Positions 18,483-26,942 of a stretch of DNA of 55,203 nucleotides are shown one piece after another (the first letter of the stretch is position 1; each line of letters opens with the position of its first letter). Location: contig JAFVAT010000028.1 of assembly GCA_017480385.1 (NCBI GenBank), positions 133,936-189,138 on the forward strand, given 5' to 3'. The DNA comes from Alphaproteobacteria bacterium (GTDB lineage: Bacteria; Pseudomonadota; Alphaproteobacteria; CAAGCB01; CAG-977). Below the pieces are notes generated by a model. That model was not told where the DNA came from, made no database searches, and saw only the letters and a list, made by a program, of their open reading frames with translations. Position numbers and translations under genes: made by a program.

Positions 18483-19541
18483 ATGAATTTAATCGGACTT
18501 ACACGCGCCGAACTGCAGGCCGAACTGGAAAAATTAGGAGAAAAGCCCTTTCGCACAAAACAATTATGGCACTGGATCTATTGGCAGGGCAAAACGAATT
18601 TTGACGATATGACTTCTTTAGGCAAGCCTTTACGCCAAAAGCTTAAAGAAAACAACTATTCCCTGCACCGTCCCAAAGTCCTGCGGGAACAAAATTCAGC
18701 CGACCGCACCCGCAAATGGCTGTTTCAATTTGACGACGGTCAGGCCGTTGAAACTGTCTATATTCCTGAAGAAGACCGCGGCGCCGTTTGTCTGTCAACG
18801 CAGATCGGCTGCCCAAACGGCTGCGTTTTCTGCCACACAGGATCGCAAAAGCTGACCCGGAATCTGACTGCGGGCGAATTTGTTGCCCAATTTATGGCCG
18901 CCCGTGACAGTTACGGCGAATGGCCCAGCCCCGCATCACAGGAAACGCGATATTTATCCAATATTGTCGTTATGGGTATGGGCGAACCTTTATTGAATTA
19001 TGAAAACGTAAAAAAAGGGCTTCAAATTATCATGGATCCCGAAGGAATCGCCATTTCCAGACGCCGGATCACTCTGTCAACAAGCGGCATCGTTCCGATG
19101 ATCCCCCGCATTGCAGAGGACTTGGGCGTCAAACTGGCCGTCAGTCTGCACGCTGCGACGAATGAAATTCGCGATAAAATCATGCCGGTCAATCGTAAAT
19201 ATCCGTTGGAAGAGTTAATTGCCGCTTGTAAAAAATTTCAAGAGATTGGAGGGACCCGCCAGTATATTACAATGGAATACGTTATGCTTGACGGAATCAA
19301 CGATTCAGATGCAGATGCCAAGGAATTGACCCGTTTAGTCAAAGGATTGGCCGTCAAGTTCAATCTGATCCCTTTTAACGAATGGCAGGGCTGTCCGTTT
19401 AAATGTTCACCGCACAAACGCATTGAACGTTTTTCCGCATTGTTGGAAGAAAAAAATTATGCGGCTCCGATTCGCCTGTCGCGGGGACAGGACATTATGG
19501 CGGCCTGCGGACAATTAAAATCCGCCGCTTTAAACGGCTAA
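18483..19541 (+). CDS. rlmN: dual-specificity 23S rRNA/tRNA adenine C2-methyltransferase
   Basis: RlmN is a radical-SAM enzyme that methylates C2 of A2503 in 23S rRNA and A37 of some tRNAs. The 352-residue protein has the radical-SAM cluster CxxxCxxC in IGCPNGCVFCHTG near residues 113-123, the GMGEPLLNYENV SAM-binding segment, and late RLSRGQDIMAACGQL, which carries the methyl-accepting Cys of the family. The ATG at 18483 gives the standard MNLIGLTRAEL N-terminus; upstream in-frame sequence overlaps the previous gene and is not part of it. Confidence 0.96.
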   Translation: MNLIGLTRAELQAELEKLGEKPFRTKQLWHWIYWQGKTNFDDMTSLGKPLRQKLKENNYSLHRPKVLREQNSADRTRKWLFQFDDGQAVETVYIPEEDRGAVCLSTQIGCPNGCVFCHTGSQKLTRNLTAGEFVAQFMAARDSYGEWPSPASQETRYLSNIVVMGMGEPLLNYENVKKGLQIIMDPEGIAISRRRITLSTSGIVPMIPRIAEDLGVKLAVSLHAATNEIRDKIMPVNRKYPLEELIAACKKFQEIGGTRQYITMEYVMLDGINDSDADAKELTRLVKGLAVKFNLIPFNEWQGCPFKCSPHKRIERFSALLEEKNYAAPIRLSRGQDIMAACGQLKSAALNG

Positions 19542-19568
19542 AACCCGCTTTATTTCAAAGCGATCTTT

Positions 19569-19577
19569 TGCTAAAAT
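19569..19577 (+). promoter_or_regulatory. possible extended -10 promoter of chvI
   Basis: TGC followed by TAAAAT fits an extended -10 element about 33 bases before the chvI start. No clear -35 is visible. It would drive the whole chvI to ankyrin-gene operon. Confidence 0.35.
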
Positions 19578-19609
19578 AGCACCGTATTCGATGCGTTAAG
19601 GAGTCTGAC

Positions 19610-20314
19610 GTGGGAAATAAAATTGCTTTAATTGACGACGATCAAAATATTCTGACCTCCGTTTCCATGCTTCTGGAAGAAGAAGGCTATGAAGTGCTGA
19701 CATACAACGACGGCTTTTCCGGATTGCAGGGCGTTCTGAAAGAACAGGTTTCTCTGGTTGTTCTGGATATAAAAATGCCGCGTATGGACGGATTAGAAAC
19801 GCTGCAGGAATTACGGAAAAAATCAAATGTTCCTGTTATTTTTCTGACCAGCAAAGAAGATGAAATCGATGAGCTGTGCGGCCTGCGCATGGGGGCTGAC
19901 GATTACATCAAAAAGCCGTTTTCGCCAAATTTGCTGATCGCCCGCATTAAAGTCCTGATCCGGCGCACGGATTCCGCTTTGACCAAAGATCCCGAAGAAC
20001 AGCAGGAAGATGTCGTTTTGAAACGCGGCGCTTTGGAAATGAACAAAACTCGCCATTTATGTTTGTGGAAAAATCAGCCTGTAGACCTGACAATCACAGA
20101 ATTTTTAATGCTTTATTCCTTAATTGAAAAAACCGGCATTGTTAAGACGCGCGATCAATTAATCGACAGCGCTTATGGCACAAACGTTTACATCGATGAC
20201 CGCACGGTAGACAGTCATATCAAACGGCTGCGCAAAAAATTCAAAGATGTGGATAAAGATTTTTCCTGTATTGAAACGCTTTACGGCGTCGGATACCGTT
20301 ATCGCGAAGGATAA
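19610..20314 (+). CDS. chvI: OmpR-family response regulator ChvI
   Basis: ChvI is the DNA-binding partner of the ChvG kinase and controls acid and envelope-stress responses in alphaproteobacteria. The 234-residue protein has a receiver domain (residues 1-120) with the acidic pocket IDDD, phospho-acceptor Asp in [12 protein letters not shown] (near residue 53), Thr in FLTSKE and Lys in KKPFSP. A winged-helix DNA-binding domain ends with the family pattern [16 protein letters not shown]. The start is GTG with TAAGGAG six bases upstream. It leads the kinase gene by six bases. Confidence 0.92.
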   Translation: MGNKIALIDDDQNILTSVSMLLEEEGYEVLTYNDGFSGLQGVLKEQVSLVVLDIKMPRMDGLETLQELRKKSNVPVIFLTSKEDEIDELCGLRMGADDYIKKPFSPNLLIARIKVLIRRTDSALTKDPEEQQEDVVLKRGALEMNKTRHLCLWKNQPVDLTITEFLMLYSLIEKTGIVKTRDQLIDSAYGTNVYIDDRTVDSHIKRLRKKFKDVDKDFSCIETLYGVGYRYREG

Positions 20315-20320
20315 GTTCCC

Positions 20321-22084
20321 GTGTCCCACCGCCGCCGGCCTATTAAGGATTTTTTTCAGTTTCTCCGCCAGAATTGGAGCAATTTTAAGGCGCTTTCCGT
20401 CATTAAATCGCCGTTATCATGGCGGCTTTTGTTATTAAACCTGTTGGCGCCGGCGTTGCTGGCTGCAGGTCTGTTTTACATGGACCATTATCAAACGGGG
20501 CTGATTGATGCGGAAATCAAAGTTTTGAAAATTCAGGCCGAGCTTATGGCCCTTGCCGTCAGCGAAGGGGCGGTTAATTCCGAATTTACGGCTTCAATGC
20601 TGCCTTTGGAACAAGAACGTCGGGAAGAGGCCGGTTATTATGAACAAGAAGAACCTTCCCTTTCCTATTTTTCCAACTTCGGTCTGTCAGGCAATCTATT
20701 AACGCGTATGCCGCGCGAAATTTTTCGCCTGCTACCCGATGCCGCCCGACGTATTTTACTGCGCCTGCCCTCACTGGATCGCGTGCGAGTCCGTTTGTTT
20801 GACCACAACGGCGTTTTAACGGCCGACAGCCGACTAAGCGGAGAAATGTTTCCGGCCCGCATTTCAGATCAAAATGACCAATCTTTTTTATCCGGCTTGT
20901 TTGACAACCGCAATCTGCCCCGTTATGACGAACAAAAAAACCAAACGGCCTTTGACTATCAGGAAGTCGGTACAGCTTTAGGCGACGGCGTCTTTTCCTC
21001 CGAAATCCGTTTTTTAGAGGGCTATGGACGAATCCTTAGTGTCGCCGTTCCCGTCATTTTTGATGATCAAATCGTCGGCGTCATTATGGTCAACGGCGGA
21101 ATTGAAAACGTCCTCAAAAACCTGACCGCGTTTCGTTTGGCTGTTTTCAGACTGTTTGTTTTTGCCCTTTCCGTCACAATTTTGCTGTCCTATTTCATGG
21201 TACGCACAATCGTCATGCCTTTAAACCGGCTGTCCACTGCCGCCGTGAATATCCGCGTCAGCGGCGGTCGGCGACAGAGAATCCCGGACGAAACAAAGCG
21301 CAATGATGAAATCGGCGTTCTGTCCGGAGCTTTGATCAAAATGACGGATACTTTGTGGGAAAGATTGGATGCAACCGAACGCTTTGCGGCAGACGTTTCT
21401 CATGAAATCAAAAACCCTCTTTCCTCCATGCGCAGCGCAATAGAAACCATAAATTATATTTCAAATGAAGAAAAGAAAAAGCGGCTGATGTCCATTATCC
21501 ATAATGACGTCCTGCGGCTGGACCGTTTGATCACCGACATTTCCAATCTGTCCCGCCTGGACGCGGAGCTTTCAAGAGAAGTATTTGAAATCATTAATAT
21601 TTATAAACTTCTTTCTTCTATGATCGAAGTCTACAATCTGGGGGATGCCGCAACAAAACGAGGCATCAAATTCATATTGCGCTGGGACGGTCGAATTTCC
21701 AAAGATGTTATGATCTTAGGAATGGAAACCAGACTGGCACAAGTTTTTTACAATTTAATCAGCAATGCCATTTCTTTTGCGCCGGATCATTCGGAAATTT
21801 GTGTTGAAGCTCACATGAAACAAAAGCTGCTGGAACTTCGTTTTAATGATGAAGGGCCAGGAATCCCTCCGGGTGATGAAGAAAAATTATTCCAACGTTT
21901 TTATTGCGAACGTCCGACTTCCGAACAATTTGGGCATCATTCCGGATTGGGGCTGTCCATTTCCGAAAAGATAATTTCCGGATTTAACGGCAAAATGTAT
22001 GCCGAAAACAGGACAGCTTCCGACGGTCGTATTTTAGGGGCCTCTTTTGTCATTTTGCTGCCGCTGTACGAGGACGCATCATAA
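20321..22084 (+). CDS. chvG: sensor histidine kinase ChvG
   Basis: The 587-residue inner-membrane kinase begins with a basic N-terminus and TM1 (about residues 35-55). A periplasmic sensor region of about 210 residues follows, then TM2 (about 270-290), HAMP, and the His-containing dimerisation helix (SHEIKNPLSSMRSAIE, phospho-His near residue 361). The ATPase domain has N, G1 (DEGPGIP) and G2 (HSGLGLSIS) boxes. Length, topology and linkage to chvI and hprK identify it as ChvG/ExoS. The start codon is GTG. Its stop overlaps the hprK start by one base, coupling phosphorelay and PTS regulator expression. Confidence 0.92.
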   Translation: MSHRRRPIKDFFQFLRQNWSNFKALSVIKSPLSWRLLLLNLLAPALLAAGLFYMDHYQTGLIDAEIKVLKIQAELMALAVSEGAVNSEFTASMLPLEQERREEAGYYEQEEPSLSYFSNFGLSGNLLTRMPREIFRLLPDAARRILLRLPSLDRVRVRLFDHNGVLTADSRLSGEMFPARISDQNDQSFLSGLFDNRNLPRYDEQKNQTAFDYQEVGTALGDGVFSSEIRFLEGYGRILSVAVPVIFDDQIVGVIMVNGGIENVLKNLTAFRLAVFRLFVFALSVTILLSYFMVRTIVMPLNRLSTAAVNIRVSGGRRQRIPDETKRNDEIGVLSGALIKMTDTLWERLDATERFAADVSHEIKNPLSSMRSAIETINYISNEEKKKRLMSIIHNDVLRLDRLITDISNLSRLDAELSREVFEIINIYKLLSSMIEVYNLGDAATKRGIKFILRWDGRISKDVMILGMETRLAQVFYNLISNAISFAPDHSEICVEAHMKQKLLELRFNDEGPGIPPGDEEKLFQRFYCERPTSEQFGHHSGLGLSISEKIISGFNGKMYAENRTASDGRILGASFVILLPLYEDAS

Positions 22085-22518
22085 TGTCCCTGATCCATGC
22101 GTCCTGCATTGAATTTATGGAAAGCGGACTGCTGATCTGCGGCGAGCCGGGGGCTGGCAAGTCAGATTTATGCTTTCGGCTGACAGAAATGGGGGCGCGA
22201 CTGGTGGCCGACGACCAAACGCAAATCGAAAACATTCACGGTCGGCTAATAGCCTCCTGTCCTGATTCTTTACAAGGACTACTGGAAGTGCGTGGCTTGG
22301 GAATTATAGAAATGCCTTTTTTGCCCAAGACGCAGATACACCTTAAACTGAGCTTGCAGACAAGCGGAAAAATTGACAGAATGCCCGAAGCCGAAACAGA
22401 AATAATCGAAGGAGTCAAAATTCCTGTTTTCCGCTTGAACGGTTTTGAGGTTTCCACCGCATTAAAAATCAAGACTTACATACAAATTTTAAACGGGCAA
22501 AGAAAGGTAATCAGATGA
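22084..22518 (+). CDS. hprK: HPr kinase/phosphorylase, short alphaproteobacterial form
   Basis: HprK phosphorylates and dephosphorylates a serine of HPr. At 144 residues this is the truncated alphaproteobacterial version, lacking the N-terminal domain found in Firmicutes. Walker A is GEPGAGKS at residues 20-27, and the HprK signature LEVRGLGIIEMPFL is near residue 67. A regulatory Ser is present in the HPr encoded 1.3 kb downstream. It overlaps chvG by one base and rapZ by four (ATGA). Confidence 0.93.
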   Translation: MSLIHASCIEFMESGLLICGEPGAGKSDLCFRLTEMGARLVADDQTQIENIHGRLIASCPDSLQGLLEVRGLGIIEMPFLPKTQIHLKLSLQTSGKIDRMPEAETEIIEGVKIPVFRLNGFEVSTALKIKTYIQILNGQRKVIR

Positions 22519-23381
22519 AACGAATTGTCATTGTCAGCGGCTTGTCCGGTGCGGGCAAGTCCAGTGTGTTAAAAATACTGGAAGATTCGGGGTTTGAAGT
22601 CATAGACAACCTGCCGCTGTCCGTTTTGCCTCAGGTCATTGCGGATACGGCTGACAACTCCCGCGTGGCGGTAGGAATTGACGCCAGAACACGAGACTTT
22701 GACTGCGATAAATTATGCCTTCTTTGTTCCGACATCAAAAAAGACAAAAATATCGCTGAAAAAATTATCTTTTTAGAATGCGATGACGAACAGCTGCTAC
22801 GCCGCTTTACGGAAACCAGACGCTCCCACCCCTTGGCGAAGAACAAAAAACTCAGCGATGGCATCGCGTTGGAACGGACTTTAATGGCTCCTTTGCGTCA
22901 GAAGGCAGACCTGATCATTGACACAACGGAAATGAAAATTGCGCAGCTGCGGGCAATGGCAGAATCGGAAATTAATGCGGCGTCCTCAAAAGAATTGGTC
23001 GTTTCCGTCATGTCTTTTTCTTACCGCGAGGGGCTGCCGCGCGAATCCGATCTGGTTTTTGACGTGCGTTTTTTGCGCAACCCGTATTATGATCCGGAAC
23101 TGCGTCCTTTAACAGGGAAAGACAAACGGATTGGCGCTTATATCGAACAAGATCCGGATTATCCCTCTTTTTTCAATCGATTAACTGAATTCCTACGCCC
23201 TCTGCTGCCGCGTTTCCTGCAAGAAGGAAAATCCCGATTAACGATCGCCGTCGGCTGTACGGGCGGAAAACATCGCTCTGTTTATATCGCAGAGCAACTT
23301 TATAAATGGCTTTTGTCGCAAAAAACGTGTATTGTGACTCTGGCTCATCGCGAATTAGATAAAATCAAACAGGAAAAATAA
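22515..23381 (+). CDS. rapZ: RapZ/YvcJ-family RNase adapter and nucleotide-binding protein
   Basis: RapZ-family proteins bind nucleotides and, in E. coli, deliver small RNAs to RNase E; the role in alphaproteobacteria is less well established. The 288-residue protein has Walker A GLSGAGKS at residues 9-16, ETRRSHPL near residue 97, and a C-terminal domain with the conserved GCTGGKHRSVYIAE segment near residue 251. The start overlaps hprK by four bases. The EIIA gene follows after one base. Confidence 0.95.
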   Translation: MKRIVIVSGLSGAGKSSVLKILEDSGFEVIDNLPLSVLPQVIADTADNSRVAVGIDARTRDFDCDKLCLLCSDIKKDKNIAEKIIFLECDDEQLLRRFTETRRSHPLAKNKKLSDGIALERTLMAPLRQKADLIIDTTEMKIAQLRAMAESEINAASSKELVVSVMSFSYREGLPRESDLVFDVRFLRNPYYDPELRPLTGKDKRIGAYIEQDPDYPSFFNRLTEFLRPLLPRFLQEGKSRLTIAVGCTGGKHRSVYIAEQLYKWLLSQKTCIVTLAHRELDKIKQEK

Positions 23382-23382
23382 T

Positions 23383-23787
23383 ATGATTGGTTTGCTTTTA
23401 GTTTCTCACAGACATTTGGCCGAAGAAATGAAGGCCGTCATGGAACATGTTGTCGGCCCGCAAGAATTTGTTGAAACAGTCAGCATTTTTCCTTCGGACG
23501 ACATGGAACAGCGCCGAATGGAAATTCAGGAAAAAATCACGGCACTGAATACCGGCAGCGGCGTTATTGTTTTAACGGATATGTTCGGCGGCACACCGTC
23601 CAATCTGGCCATTTCCATGATGACACACGACAATATTGAAGTTTTGGCCGGCATGAATTTGCCCATGCTGATCAAACTGGCGCAGGTCCGGTCAACGCAA
23701 TCGTTAAAAGAGGCGACGCTCAGCGCGCAGGAAGCCGGCAAAAAATATATTAACGCGGCTTCTGTTTTGCTCAATCACAGCCACTGA
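23383..23787 (+). CDS. PTS mannose-type EIIA domain protein
   Basis: The 134-residue protein is a stand-alone EIIA of the mannose family. The phospho-accepting His is His9 in LLLVSHRHLAEEM; the loop DMFGGTPSNLA near residue 65 is characteristic of the family. No EIIB, EIIC or EIID gene is nearby, so it probably works as a regulatory phosphate acceptor rather than in sugar uptake, as proposed for ManX/PtsM-like proteins of other alphaproteobacteria. It is tightly linked to rapZ upstream and the HPr gene downstream. Confidence 0.93.
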   Translation: MIGLLLVSHRHLAEEMKAVMEHVVGPQEFVETVSIFPSDDMEQRRMEIQEKITALNTGSGVIVLTDMFGGTPSNLAISMMTHDNIEVLAGMNLPMLIKLAQVRSTQSLKEATLSAQEAGKKYINAASVLLNHSH

Positions 23788-23798
23788 AAGAAAGTTTA

Positions 23799-24077
23799 AT
23801 GACAGCTCGCGGCGTTTCCAAGACGTTAAAAATCATCAATGAAAAAGGGCTGCACGCCCGTGCGGCGGCGGCTTTTGTCAGGATGGCAGATTCTTTTGAG
23901 GCGGAAATTACCGTCGAAAGAAATGATCAAACCGTTTCAGGACATTCTATCATGGGATTAATGATGCTTGGCGCCGCCTGCGAATCAGAAATCAAAGTCA
24001 GCTGTTCGGGCAAAGATGCCCAAAAAGCGTTAAATGCACTGGAAAAATTGGTTAATGACAAATTCAACGAAAATTAA
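23799..24077 (+). CDS. phosphocarrier protein HPr
   Basis: This 92-residue HPr accepts phosphate from EI and passes it to EIIA. His19 lies in the active-site motif GLHARAAA, and Ser50 in SGHSIMGLMMLGA corresponds to the HprK target site. The presence of both sites agrees with the hprK gene in the same operon. An AAAGAAAG element precedes the ATG. Its 3' end overlaps the likely start of the EI gene by 23 bases. It could be called ptsH or npr/ptsO; I leave the symbol open. Confidence 0.94.
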   Translation: MTARGVSKTLKIINEKGLHARAAAAFVRMADSFEAEITVERNDQTVSGHSIMGLMMLGAACESEIKVSCSGKDAQKALNALEKLVNDKFNEN

Positions 24078-25884
24078 AACACTGCCTGAATTTTCCGAAC
24101 GCCGTAAATCCGGATTGACCGTTTGTTCCGCAGACGGACTTGAAACTGTGCGGGAGGGCACGGGAGTTTCTCCGGGAATCATTATCGGCAGAGCATTCGT
24201 TTATGACAGCCGCGAGCAATCTGTTCCTCAGTACCGTATTGATGAAAAAGACATTCCCGCCGAACAGGAACGGTTTTTGGCCGCGGTCCGCGAAACGATC
24301 GCTCAATTTGATTCCATTGTGGACCGTGCGAAAGGTGTTTTTGACGGTGATCCGCTTGATTCCCTGTTTGACGTTTACCGCTATATGCTGAAAGGCTCCC
24401 GACTGGTTCGGGGAGTATGCAGCCGCATTAAAACCAGCCAGCTGAATGCGGAAGCGGCCATACAAGGAGAAGTCGCCGCTATCGCAGATGTTTTTGCGGA
24501 AATGGACGATGTTTATATCTCGGCCAGAATAGACGATATCCGCAGCATCGGCAGCAAGCTTGTGCGGAACCTGTTGGCATCGGAAGGGGCTGAAAAGACA
24601 ATCTCTTTGCCAGAGAATGCCGTCATTATTTCCAATGACCTGAATGCTGCGGACACGGCCCTGCTCAATCTGCAAAAGATTTCCGCCTTTGTCACAACGG
24701 GCGGTTCAGCGCAAAGCCACGCCGCTTTATTAGCCCGTTCTTTAGGTTTGCCGGCAGTGGTCGGCATTCCCGATTTGATGCGTATTGCCCAAACGGGCGA
24801 CATCATCATTATCGACGGTTCCTATGGCAAGGTAATCCTGTGCCCGACACAAGAAAACATTACGCTTTACCGTAAATACCGGTCCGACTTCCTGCGCTGG
24901 AAACGTTCTCTTAAACGTCTTAAAAGCCAGCCATCCGTCACGTCGGATCAGGTATCTATTCAGTTAAAAGGCAACGTTGACCTGCCCCACGAGGTGGACT
25001 TTTTATTGCAGACCGGCGCCGACGGCATCGGATTAATGCGCAGTGAATATATGTTTTTGAACCGCCAGACGCTTCCCAGCGAAGACGAGCAATTTGAAAT
25101 TCTGCGTCAAATCGCTTCCCGGATAGAAGGAAAGCCGATTACTTTCAGAACTTTTGATGTCGGCGGCGATAAATGTCCTGATTCTCTGCACACCCCAAAA
25201 ACAGAAAATCCGGCGCTGGGGCTGCGCGGAATTCGTTATGCCTTAACGGCTTCCGATTTGCTGAAGACTCAGTTCCGTGCCGTTCTCAGGGCCTGCTGCT
25301 TCGGGGATATCCGCATTATGCTGCCTATGGTAACATCATTGGAAGAGGTCTTTCATGCCAAAGAAATGCTGCATCAATGCGCCGAGGATCTGAGAGCCGA
25401 AGGCATGGCTTTGCCTGATCGTCTGCCGTTGTTGGGCGTTATGATTGAAACGCCGGCAGCGGCTTTAGAAGCTGATGCGATAGCACGAAACTGCGATTTT
25501 CTGTCTATCGGAACAAATGATTTAATTCAATATACATTAGCCGTTGATCGGACAGACGCACTTGTCGCTTCTTTATTTAATCCTTTACACCCCTCCATTC
25601 TGAAACTAATAAAGAAAACGGCGGAAGCGGCCAATAAAGCGCAAATTCCCGTCAGCATTTGCGGAGAAATGGCTTCCAATCATCGCTATGCCGCCGTACT
25701 GATCGGCATGGGAATTCGGGAACTGTCCATGCCGGCCATTAACATACCCATGGTCAAGGAAAGAATCCGGTCTTTAAGCCTGACAGAAACAGAACATTTC
25801 GTTAACCGGCTTTTGTCATTAGAGATACCGGCTGATGTTGTCAGAACATTTAATGCTTTTGAAGAAGGAGCCAGATTCTATTAA
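24055..25884 (+). CDS. phosphoenolpyruvate-protein phosphotransferase (PTS enzyme I)
   Basis: Enzyme I takes phosphate from PEP and passes it to HPr. The protein is about 609 residues. The N-terminal phosphohistidine domain has the active-site His in TTGGSAQSHAALLARS. This reads one residue longer between GG and SH than the E. coli GGRTSH form. The C-terminal TIM-barrel has IGLMRSEYMFL, FRTFDVGGDK, LPMVTS and SIGTNDLIQY, and the catalytic Cys in PVSICGEMASN. There is no GAF domain, unlike PtsP. The start is uncertain: ATG 24055 and ATG 24034 both overlap the HPr gene; I chose the nearer one. Confidence 0.92.
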   Translation: MTNSTKIKTLPEFSERRKSGLTVCSADGLETVREGTGVSPGIIIGRAFVYDSREQSVPQYRIDEKDIPAEQERFLAAVRETIAQFDSIVDRAKGVFDGDPLDSLFDVYRYMLKGSRLVRGVCSRIKTSQLNAEAAIQGEVAAIADVFAEMDDVYISARIDDIRSIGSKLVRNLLASEGAEKTISLPENAVIISNDLNAADTALLNLQKISAFVTTGGSAQSHAALLARSLGLPAVVGIPDLMRIAQTGDIIIIDGSYGKVILCPTQENITLYRKYRSDFLRWKRSLKRLKSQPSVTSDQVSIQLKGNVDLPHEVDFLLQTGADGIGLMRSEYMFLNRQTLPSEDEQFEILRQIASRIEGKPITFRTFDVGGDKCPDSLHTPKTENPALGLRGIRYALTASDLLKTQFRAVLRACCFGDIRIMLPMVTSLEEVFHAKEMLHQCAEDLRAEGMALPDRLPLLGVMIETPAAALEADAIARNCDFLSIGTNDLIQYTLAVDRTDALVASLFNPLHPSILKLIKKTAEAANKAQIPVSICGEMASNHRYAAVLIGMGIRELSMPAINIPMVKERIRSLSLTETEHFVNRLLSLEIPADVVRTFNAFEEGARFY

Positions 25885-26789
25885 TGCAAATCGTGCAAAA
25901 TCCAAACCTAAATATCGGTTTAATTTGTATTGCCGTTTCAGTGATCCTTTTATTGATCACGGGATTTGTCGCGTTTATGCGCCGGGAGCTGCCGCCGTTT
26001 AAAACCGTTTTAATCAGCGGTTCCCCCGGCCAGGTATGGGCTTATTTAAAAGCGGGAAAAGCTGATCCGAACGCCTGTGATGAATTTGGGATTACGCCGT
26101 TAATGGTTGCGGCGGCTTACCATAAAAATCCCAAAATCACGGATATTCTTTTAAAAGCCGGCGCTTCAGTTTCGGCCAGAGATGCCGAAGGGTATACGGC
26201 CCTGTTTCACGCGATTAAAAACAATGCTCCCCGAAAAACAATGGAACTCCTGCTTAAGCGCGGGGCGGACCTTAATGACAGAACGAATGAGGGATTAACC
26301 GCTTTAACCGTGGCTTTGCAAAACAAGCCCTCTCCGGATCTGCTGATTTGGTTACAAAATCATGGCATGGACATTAACGAAAGGGACAGGAACGGATTAA
26401 CCCCGCTGATGTACGCGATTCAGGAAAACACTTCCGTTGAAGTCATCAAAACCTTGATTTTCTTAGGAGCCCGCGTTTCTGATCGGGCAGAGTTCGGCGT
26501 AACTCCGTTAATGCTGGCCGCCGGTAGAAACTTAAATCCGTATGTTATTATGACTTTATTGGAAAATAATGCCGGCATAGATGACCGCAGTGCGGAAGGG
26601 CTGACTCCATTAATGTATGCTGCCGCTTTTAACCCCAATCCGGGAATTGTCGAGCTTTTAATTGACTGCGGTGCCAAAATTCCGCTGCAGGACAAAGACG
26701 GCAATACTGCGCTGGATTATGCCAAGAAAAATTCAGCTTTATATGAAACGGAAACATACTGGCGGCTGAACAATCTGAGCTACGAATAA
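25884..26789 (+). CDS. membrane-anchored ankyrin-repeat protein
   Basis: The 301-residue protein has one N-terminal transmembrane helix (about residues 10-30), a short basic loop, then about seven ankyrin repeats with the TPLM/TALF...A..N...LL..GA pattern, recurring every 36 residues from about residue 64 to 290. The N-terminal anchor with cytoplasmic repeats suggests a protein-binding scaffold at the inner membrane. Its ATG overlaps the EI stop by one base, so it belongs to the same transcript as the PTS genes. The partner is unknown; a link to PTS or ChvG signalling is only inferred from coupling. Confidence 0.85.
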   Translation: MQIVQNPNLNIGLICIAVSVILLLITGFVAFMRRELPPFKTVLISGSPGQVWAYLKAGKADPNACDEFGITPLMVAAAYHKNPKITDILLKAGASVSARDAEGYTALFHAIKNNAPRKTMELLLKRGADLNDRTNEGLTALTVALQNKPSPDLLIWLQNHGMDINERDRNGLTPLMYAIQENTSVEVIKTLIFLGARVSDRAEFGVTPLMLAAGRNLNPYVIMTLLENNAGIDDRSAEGLTPLMYAAAFNPNPGIVELLIDCGAKIPLQDKDGNTALDYAKKNSALYETETYWRLNNLSYE

Positions 26790-26942
26790 CTACCGAACGT
26801 CCTGAGGAACACGCTGGCCTTCAAAAACGCTGCCGTATGAATCCGTGTAAACATAAATCGGAACCTCATACTGATTGCGGCAAGCTGAAAGCCCCAGAAC
26901 TAAAAGGGTAAGAACAAACCCGAACAAGACTTTTGCTTTCAT
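26790..26942 (-). CDS. 50-residue lipoprotein coupled to lnt
   Basis: A complete small ORF begins with ATG at 26942, directly after the lnt stop codon, and ends at TAG (26790-26792). It starts MKAKVLFGFVLTLLVLGLSAC, a textbook lipoprotein signal with lipobox LSAC at residues 18-21. The mature peptide is only about 30 residues (begins CRNQYEVPIYVYTDSYG, ends VPQDVR). The ribosome-binding site GAGGAG lies within the last codons of lnt, about eight bases upstream. The product is a direct substrate type for the Lnt enzyme encoded just upstream. I do not recognise a family. Confidence 0.7.
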   Translation of the reverse strand: MKAKVLFGFVLTLLVLGLSACRNQYEVPIYVYTDSYGSVFEGQRVPQDVR

